The position numbers were made by a program, and so were the translations under genes. The notes under the pieces are model-generated. The model did not search any database, was not told the origin of the DNA, and was given only the letters and a program-made list of their open reading frames with translations. This document shows positions 6,261-10,148 of a stretch of DNA of 10,148 bases, one piece after another; the stretch's first letter is position 1, and each line of letters starts with the position of its first letter. The stretch comes from an uncultured Saprospiraceae bacterium (GTDB lineage: Bacteria; Bacteroidota; Bacteroidia; Chitinophagales; Saprospiraceae): NCBI GenBank assembly GCA_937921525.1, contig CAKZUM010000339.1:1-10148 (forward strand). Direction: 5' to 3'.

Positions 6261-6555
6261 CATTTGATCCTTTATTTTACGCTTCTTTACTTCCTTTCAT
6301 TAGATTTAGCTCCCTCTTTTCTTTTCCTATTATTATCTATCTCCATAATTAGTATTTAGTACAAGAACATATTTTAGCTACAATTGAGCCGCTTTGGCGG
6401 GAGAAAGAAATCTAACTACTCCCTTAATCTCTCTCTTTCTCTCTTCCGCAGAGTTATCCCCTTCTTCATTTTTTCCATACTTATTATCAAATTCAAACCA
6501 CAGGCAATACTTCCATAAGTGAATTATTGCCTTTTTATTTCATTACCTAAACAGA
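6261..6555. other. Gene-free, pyrimidine-rich leader region before the ATPase gene
   Basis: No coding sequence with a start codon is supported here. The plus strand is C/T-rich, with long runs such as 6281-6351 and TCTCTCTCTTTCTCTCTTCC (about 6427-6446). CCGC-TTTG-GCGG forms a hairpin at 6389-6400, and GGGAG (6399-6403) can pair with CTCCC (6419-6423). The two pairings share bases and exclude each other. The region ends in a terminator-like hairpin (6502-6536). No TAnnTTTG promoter is seen. The layout would fit a regulated leader or a small RNA. Confidence 0.45.
6502..6536 (+). terminator. Terminator-like hairpin 20 nt before the ATPase start
   Basis: AGGCAATA (6502-6509) pairs with TATTGCCT (6525-6532), followed by a T-run (6532-6536). 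The loop can form a smaller ACTT/AAGT hairpin. It sits directly upstream of the ATPase start codon at 6556, with no gene before it to terminate. It may therefore be an attenuator for the operon or the end of an untranslated RNA. Confidence 0.6.
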
Positions 6556-7407
6556 ATGCTTATGCAATTAAGAAAAGCAGAGCGACGACAATCCTATATG
6601 AAATTAGGATTGCAAGCTCCGAGCGGATGTGGTAAAACATACTCTGCTCTTTTACTAGCTAAAGGCTTGGTAGATGATTTCTCTAAGGTGGCAGTCATAG
6701 ACTCTGAGCGATCAGCAGACTTGTATGCTCATTTAGGAAGTTACCAAGTACTTACATTAGACCCACCCCTTGCTCCAAAGAAGTATATCCAAGCGATTGA
6801 AGTTTGTCAGCAATCAGGGATAGAATTAATCATCATTGATAGTTTATCCCATGCTTGGATTTATCTCAAACAATATCATGCTAGCATGTCTGGCAATAGT
6901 TTTCAGAATTGGGCAAAATTGAAACCCTTTCACAAAGCGTTGATTAATACAATTATTCAGACACCTATTCATTTCATCTGTACGCTTCGTACAAAGCACG
7001 ACTATGTAATGACGGAGAAGAATGGAAAAGTAATACCAGAAAAAGTAGGAATGAAAGCGGTAACTACTGACGATACAGAGTACGAGTTCTCAATTGTATT
7101 TGAGTTAGATATAGTACACCAAGCTAAAGCTAGTAAGGATCGGACAGGTTTATTCGCCCCATTGAAAGTTCCTTTTGTAATTACAGAAGATACAGGAAAG
7201 ATTATCAAAGACTGGTGTAGTAAAGGAGTTACTTTTCAGGACGTTGCGAACTCGATAAAACAAACTAAAAGTATAGATGAACTCAATGATCTCTATTACC
7301 AGTATCCGACTATGTATGATATGCTACAATCAGAATTTAAGACACAGAAATATCTTTTAAATAATCAATTAACTAAAGCTAGTGCCAATGGAACTACAAA
7401 TTCATAA
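6556..7407 (+). CDS. Phage-type P-loop ATPase (AAA_24/Sak4-like)
   Basis: This 283-residue protein has a Walker A motif (residues 21-28, APSGCGKT), DSE at 49-51 after the second strand, and a Walker B strand ELIIIDSLSHAW with Asp95. This is a RecA-like core without zinc or helicase domains. It resembles the small ATPases of phages and integrated elements annotated as AAA family ATPase / phage nucleotide-binding protein. Members of that group include Sak4-type single-strand annealing or RecA-like recombinases. The C-terminal 60 residues are not recognised. There is no signal peptide, so it should act on DNA in the cytoplasm. Translation starts at 6556 or at the second ATG at 6562. Neither has a strong Shine-Dalgarno. 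The downstream DUF3871 gene overlaps it by 20 nt, indicating one operon. The recombination role is inferred from family resemblance. Confidence 0.8.
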   Translation: MLMQLRKAERRQSYMKLGLQAPSGCGKTYSALLLAKGLVDDFSKVAVIDSERSADLYAHLGSYQVLTLDPPLAPKKYIQAIEVCQQSGIELIIIDSLSHAWIYLKQYHASMSGNSFQNWAKLKPFHKALINTIIQTPIHFICTLRTKHDYVMTEKNGKVIPEKVGMKAVTTDDTEYEFSIVFELDIVHQAKASKDRTGLFAPLKVPFVITEDTGKIIKDWCSKGVTFQDVANSIKQTKSIDELNDLYYQYPTMYDMLQSEFKTQKYLLNNQLTKASANGTTNS

Positions 7408-8374
7408 TAATCTTAACGGACTGCTACCAAAAAAGGAAGTAGCACAAGAGCCAGTTAATGAAGAAAAATTTATTACTGCTAATACCACCCCCATTACACT
7501 GCAAGAGATTCAAAATAAACACACGATACCAGTATTTGTAAAGGACAATGCTCCCTTAATATCACAAGCAGATTTTATTACCACTACAAAAGATATTGTT
7601 GAGGAGTTGTCAGGTCATGCAACTTCTAATTTAGCTGTTAGAGTCTCTCATCCAATCAAAGGAAGAGTCTTTGAAGCAAGGAATAAAAAAGCAACAGAGC
7701 TACAAGAACACGAAAAGACGATCTATTATGAGCGTATGGCATTTTCTTTTGATGTACCAGATATATACGAGGTTGTGAATGGGCATGAAGTTTCTCTTTC
7801 CGCAGTAGGAGTTAAGGCATATAATTTAGATAATTTGTATGCTAAGGGAGGAGGTTTGCAGCACTTTAAGATTGGAATTGGATATAAGGTTAAAGTATGT
7901 ACTAACTTATGTTTATGGACGGATGGTACTTCTACTGATTTGAAAGTTAGAAATCTCCAAGACCTGACCAATGGTATTTATGACTTAATCAATGAATCAG
8001 ACTTTGTTGGGCAGTTAACTGCTTTGAAGAAATTAGGCGACTACGAACTTACAGAAACACAGTTCGCTAACTTACTTGGAAGAGCACGAATGTATAACCA
8101 CCTACCGAAAGAAAAGAAGAAGGAAATACCACAGCTATTGATCTCAGATAGTCAGGTATCAACTGTTACCAAGATGTATTATGGAGACAAAGTGTTTAGA
8201 CAGTCGGGAAGAGAAAAGATTAATCTCTGGCATTTATATAACTTATTTACGGATGCTGTGAAATCGAGTTATATAGATACTTTTCTTGATCGGAATTTGA
8301 ATGCTTTTACTTTTTGTGAAGGTATCGCAGGGGCTTTAGATGGTAATTCCCAATATAAATGGTTTTTAAATTAG
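7388..8374 (+). CDS. DUF3871 family protein
   Basis: This protein has 328 residues from the ATG at 7388. A GTG at 7382 is in frame and would add two residues. The sequence matches my memory of DUF3871, a family of unknown function found mainly in Bacteroidota and their mobile elements. Recognisable blocks, numbered from the ATG, are KGRVFEARNK (91-100), EKTIYYERMAF (109-119), VGVKAYNLDNLY (140-151), CTNLCLWTDG (171-180), ELTETQFANLLGR (220-232) and SSYIDTFLDRNLNAFTF (293-309). The N-terminal 60 residues look disordered and low in conservation. It contains no membrane segment. It overlaps the ATPase gene by 20 nt, so the two are probably translated together and may form a functional pair in DNA replication or recombination of a mobile element. 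No catalytic motif is evident. The length is normal for the family, so it looks intact. Confidence 0.8.
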   Translation: MELQIHNNLNGLLPKKEVAQEPVNEEKFITANTTPITLQEIQNKHTIPVFVKDNAPLISQADFITTTKDIVEELSGHATSNLAVRVSHPIKGRVFEARNKKATELQEHEKTIYYERMAFSFDVPDIYEVVNGHEVSLSAVGVKAYNLDNLYAKGGGLQHFKIGIGYKVKVCTNLCLWTDGTSTDLKVRNLQDLTNGIYDLINESDFVGQLTALKKLGDYELTETQFANLLGRARMYNHLPKEKKKEIPQLLISDSQVSTVTKMYYGDKVFRQSGREKINLWHLYNLFTDAVKSSYIDTFLDRNLNAFTFCEGIAGALDGNSQYKWFLN

Positions 8375-8380
8375 AATAAT

Positions 8381-8411
8381 AATGTCTGGTCAGTGAGACC
8401 AGACATTTTTT
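8381..8411. terminator. Hairpin terminator between convergent operons
   Basis: A perfect 11-bp stem AATGTCTGGTC (8381-8391) / GACCAGACATT (8397-8407) closes a 5-nt loop and is followed by a six-T run on the plus strand. It ends the ATPase-DUF3871 operon 7 nt after the DUF3871 stop codon and is the only candidate end for the leftward protease operon as well. Confidence 0.88.
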
Positions 8412-8421
8412 AATAAGTAAT

Positions 8422-9402
8422 TTACTTTTCAATTAATGATTTAAATCCCTTTTCTAAACCTTTAAATCTACTAATATATGATGAGTCAACTTGATTATCA
8501 AAGGAGAGCTTCCTATCCAATTCTAGAAGGTTATTTTTTGAAGTTAAATTTGGTTTTGAACCGAATTTAACTACTTTCTCAATAGCATAAGCTCCTAAAG
8601 TGTATTTTAAAAAGTCTTCATATTGAATCCATATATAACCATTTTTCCCCCATGATTCCCCCCAAGAATTTAATATTTCTACTGAACCTCCATTTACTGA
8701 ATCATCATATCCAACCACGACCATTGCATGTCCATAGGCATTTTCATAGTTATCTGTTTCTTCTGAACTCCAAGAATAAGCCCCCATTACATTACTAAAT
8801 GATTCAGGAACTAACATACCAACTACGACTGGCATATCATTAGACAAAGCTATTTTTAATCCATCCAAATCTTTAATACGATAAATATTATCAGGTGTCC
8901 ACTTCATTGCTTCAATCGCATCTTCTTTTTCATTAGGAGGATAATAATTACATAATATTTTATTAGTAAAAGGATAAAAATCTGGATATTCTACAAATGC
9001 CATTCTCGGTGCACCGTAGTTGAGGAGGTCTTTCATCGCTTTCTCAATATTTAGTCCTTCATCACAACTTTCATCTGAATCATCTTTACTTCTATAATAA
9101 ATCCAATGGGGCGATATAGAGTTCAGTGTTATTTCATCTTTTGATACCAATTTGTTATTCTTTGCAATTAGAATTGTTCTTGCGCTAGCAATTGAATAAG
9201 CTACACAAGTAGAATTCTCTTGATTGAATGTGTGAGGAGCATATAATTTCAGAGAAGCAGATGCTGGTACTCTATCTGCACGACTTTTTTCTATTTCTTT
9301 GCCGTTTTCAAAACCTTCTTTATCAAAAATCAATCCTTGAGAAAAGCTTGAATTATAAAAAAATAGAAACAATAATAGGAAAATAAAATTTGTACTTTTC
9401 AT
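8422..9402 (-). CDS. Secreted papain-family (C1) cysteine protease
   Basis: This 326-residue protein starts with a signal peptide (about 1-21: a Leu/Phe-rich core ending in SSFS before Gln). The papain-like domain spans about 45-275. The active-site region NQENSTCVAYSIA gives Gln61 and Cys66. The His is in YGHAMVVVGYDD (His225) and the Asn in ILNSWGESWGKNGYIW (Asn245), so the full Gln-Cys-His-Asn set is present. Gln and Cys are five residues apart, one fewer than in papain. SCDEGLNI (112-119) corresponds to the papain GCxGG region. No long propeptide precedes the catalytic domain (about 23 residues only). The C-terminal 45 residues are charged and unrecognised. It should act in the periplasm or outside the cell. 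The gene starts 6 nt after the stop codon of the CHAT gene, so the two form an operon and translation is probably coupled. No strong Shine-Dalgarno. Confidence 0.85.
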   Translation of the reverse strand: MKSTNFIFLLLFLFFYNSSFSQGLIFDKEGFENGKEIEKSRADRVPASASLKLYAPHTFNQENSTCVAYSIASARTILIAKNNKLVSKDEITLNSISPHWIYYRSKDDSDESCDEGLNIEKAMKDLLNYGAPRMAFVEYPDFYPFTNKILCNYYPPNEKEDAIEAMKWTPDNIYRIKDLDGLKIALSNDMPVVVGMLVPESFSNVMGAYSWSSEETDNYENAYGHAMVVVGYDDSVNGGSVEILNSWGESWGKNGYIWIQYEDFLKYTLGAYAIEKVVKFGSKPNLTSKNNLLELDRKLSFDNQVDSSYISRFKGLEKGFKSLIEK

Positions 9403-9408
9403 GGTAAT

Positions 9409-10148
9409 TTAATTTGGATTCTTCGATGAGTTAATAAGAATAAAGCTACCCCAATAATATGGAGATTTGTATTTTTCTCGCATAAATTTTTGAGCCGACT
9501 CGAATGATTTACTAATACTATTTGTCTGTTTGAGATGTGAGTAGAAAGTTACCATTAAATCTTTTGTTGCCTCATCATTTATATTCCATAAGCTAACTAG
9601 TATATTTTCCGCTCCAGCATAAAAAAATGCATCTGCGAAATCTAGTGAATTTTCAACATTACTGAGACCTGTCTGACAAGCACTTAAAACAACTAATTTT
9701 GTGCCTGCTAAATTCATAGTGGTTATATCTTCACTAAATAAATAACCATCATTGGAGTTAGTGGCATCTATTGAATCTACTTTATTAGCATTTGCTAGTA
9801 CTAAACCGTTAGAATAATCTACTCTTTCTTCGTCAAGAAAACCATGTGTTGCTATATGAAATATTTCTGGATTAGTTATGTTAAGAAATTGTTCTTCTGT
9901 AGCGGAATTTTCCATTAAAGTGGTAACTTTGTAATTGTCTTCTAATACACCAGCAATTAAATCAATTTCTTCTTTAGATTTAGGTAAAGCTATCCAATTA
10001 TTATTTTCAGTCCCACCTCTATTACTGCTAATAAAATCAAGCGCACTAAAAGTTGTTGACTGTTGGTATCCTCCAAAATTTGGACTTCCTAAGAGTTGGA
10101 CTTCTTTTGTGTTTATCGGATAGCTTACATCCTGACTAATTAATCCAA
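9409..10148 (-). CDS. CHAT-domain (caspase-like) protein, 5' part outside the window
   Basis: The frame is open from the stop at 9409 to the window edge, so the N-terminus is missing. The visible part is 245 residues. It is the C-terminal CHAT domain of the separase/caspase clan. LLGSPNFGG, then WIALPKSKEEIDLIAG, match the start of the domain. The catalytic His is in HIATHGF (visible residue 101) and the catalytic Cys in LVVLSACQTG (visible residue 157). AGAENILVSLWNINDEAT is the usual following block, and the C-terminal helix ends in YYWGSFILINSS. The ATG at 9915 is internal and should not be taken as the start. CHAT proteins usually carry N-terminal TPR or other sensor repeats, which would lie beyond the window. 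Here the CHAT gene is the upstream member of an operon with a papain-family protease. Its role as a protease is a family inference. Confidence 0.88.
   Translation of the reverse strand, partial: GLISQDVSYPINTKEVQLLGSPNFGGYQQSTTFSALDFISSNRGGTENNNWIALPKSKEEIDLIAGVLEDNYKVTTLMENSATEEQFLNITNPEIFHIATHGFLDEERVDYSNGLVLANANKVDSIDATNSNDGYLFSEDITTMNLAGTKLVVLSACQTGLSNVENSLDFADAFFYAGAENILVSLWNINDEATKDLMVTFYSHLKQTNSISKSFESAQKFMREKYKSPYYWGSFILINSSKNPN

Noticed and set aside
6378..6539. A 53-codon stop-free stretch on the minus strand whose translation looks protein-like (for example KGVVRFLSPAKAAQL at its end)
   Set aside because: It has no start codon, is bounded by a stop upstream, and overlaps the terminator-like hairpin. 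It could be the remnant of a decayed gene, but nothing supports expression and I do not recognise the family.
9409..9915. A 168-residue CHAT protein starting at the ATG at 9915
   Set aside because: The same frame stays open to the window edge, and the 77 additional codons encode the expected N-terminal half of the CHAT domain (LGSPNFGG, IALPKSKEE), so 9915 is internal.
1..10148. CRISPR array, rRNA, integrase or transposase gene
   Set aside because: No regularly spaced direct repeats, rRNA sequence or recombinase motifs were seen on either strand.

Overview
The window looks like chromosomal DNA of an AT-rich member of the Bacteroidota. This rests on the families present: a secreted S1/P1-phospholipase C-like protein, SPOR/OmpA proteins, a DUF3871 protein and a 2[4Fe-4S] ferredoxin of a type common in that phylum. 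It also rests on several promoters matching the Bacteroidota form TAnnTTTG and on weak or absent Shine-Dalgarno sequences. Genus and species cannot be read from the sequence.

Positions 1-5830 are a backbone of single-gene units. A REP-like palindrome (89-150) precedes a secreted zinc-dependent phospholipase C/nuclease-fold protein (236-1501, +), which ends at a hairpin terminator. Three leftward genes follow: a periplasmic SPOR-like/OmpA protein (1651-2406), an alpha/beta hydrolase (2874-3638) and a coiled-coil OmpA lipoprotein (4071-4964). The two OmpA-type proteins probably anchor the outer membrane to peptidoglycan. A very long imperfect palindrome (3886-4050) and a strong terminator lie between the lipoprotein gene and the hydrolase. 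A rightward ferredoxin gene (5375-5722) is followed directly by a second long inverted repeat (5725-5828).

Positions 5911-6234 hold two tRNA genes, Gly(GCC) and Leu(TAA), each with its own TATATTTG promoter element and its own terminator.

Positions 6241-10148 look accessory. Just after tRNA-Leu is a paired repeat of TCCCGAA on an 11-bp period. A roughly 300-bp pyrimidine-rich stretch without a gene then ends in a terminator-like hairpin just before a two-gene unit: a phage-type P-loop ATPase overlapping a DUF3871 protein. That unit meets, tail to tail at a shared hairpin terminator, a leftward two-gene unit made of the C-terminal part of a CHAT (caspase-like) protease and a secreted papain-family (C1) protease 6 bp downstream. 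The ATPase/DUF3871 pair may be a recombination module or the remnant of an integrated element at tRNA-Leu. The CHAT/papain pair may be a two-protease system. Both functions are inference. No integrase, transposase, CRISPR array or rRNA was found.
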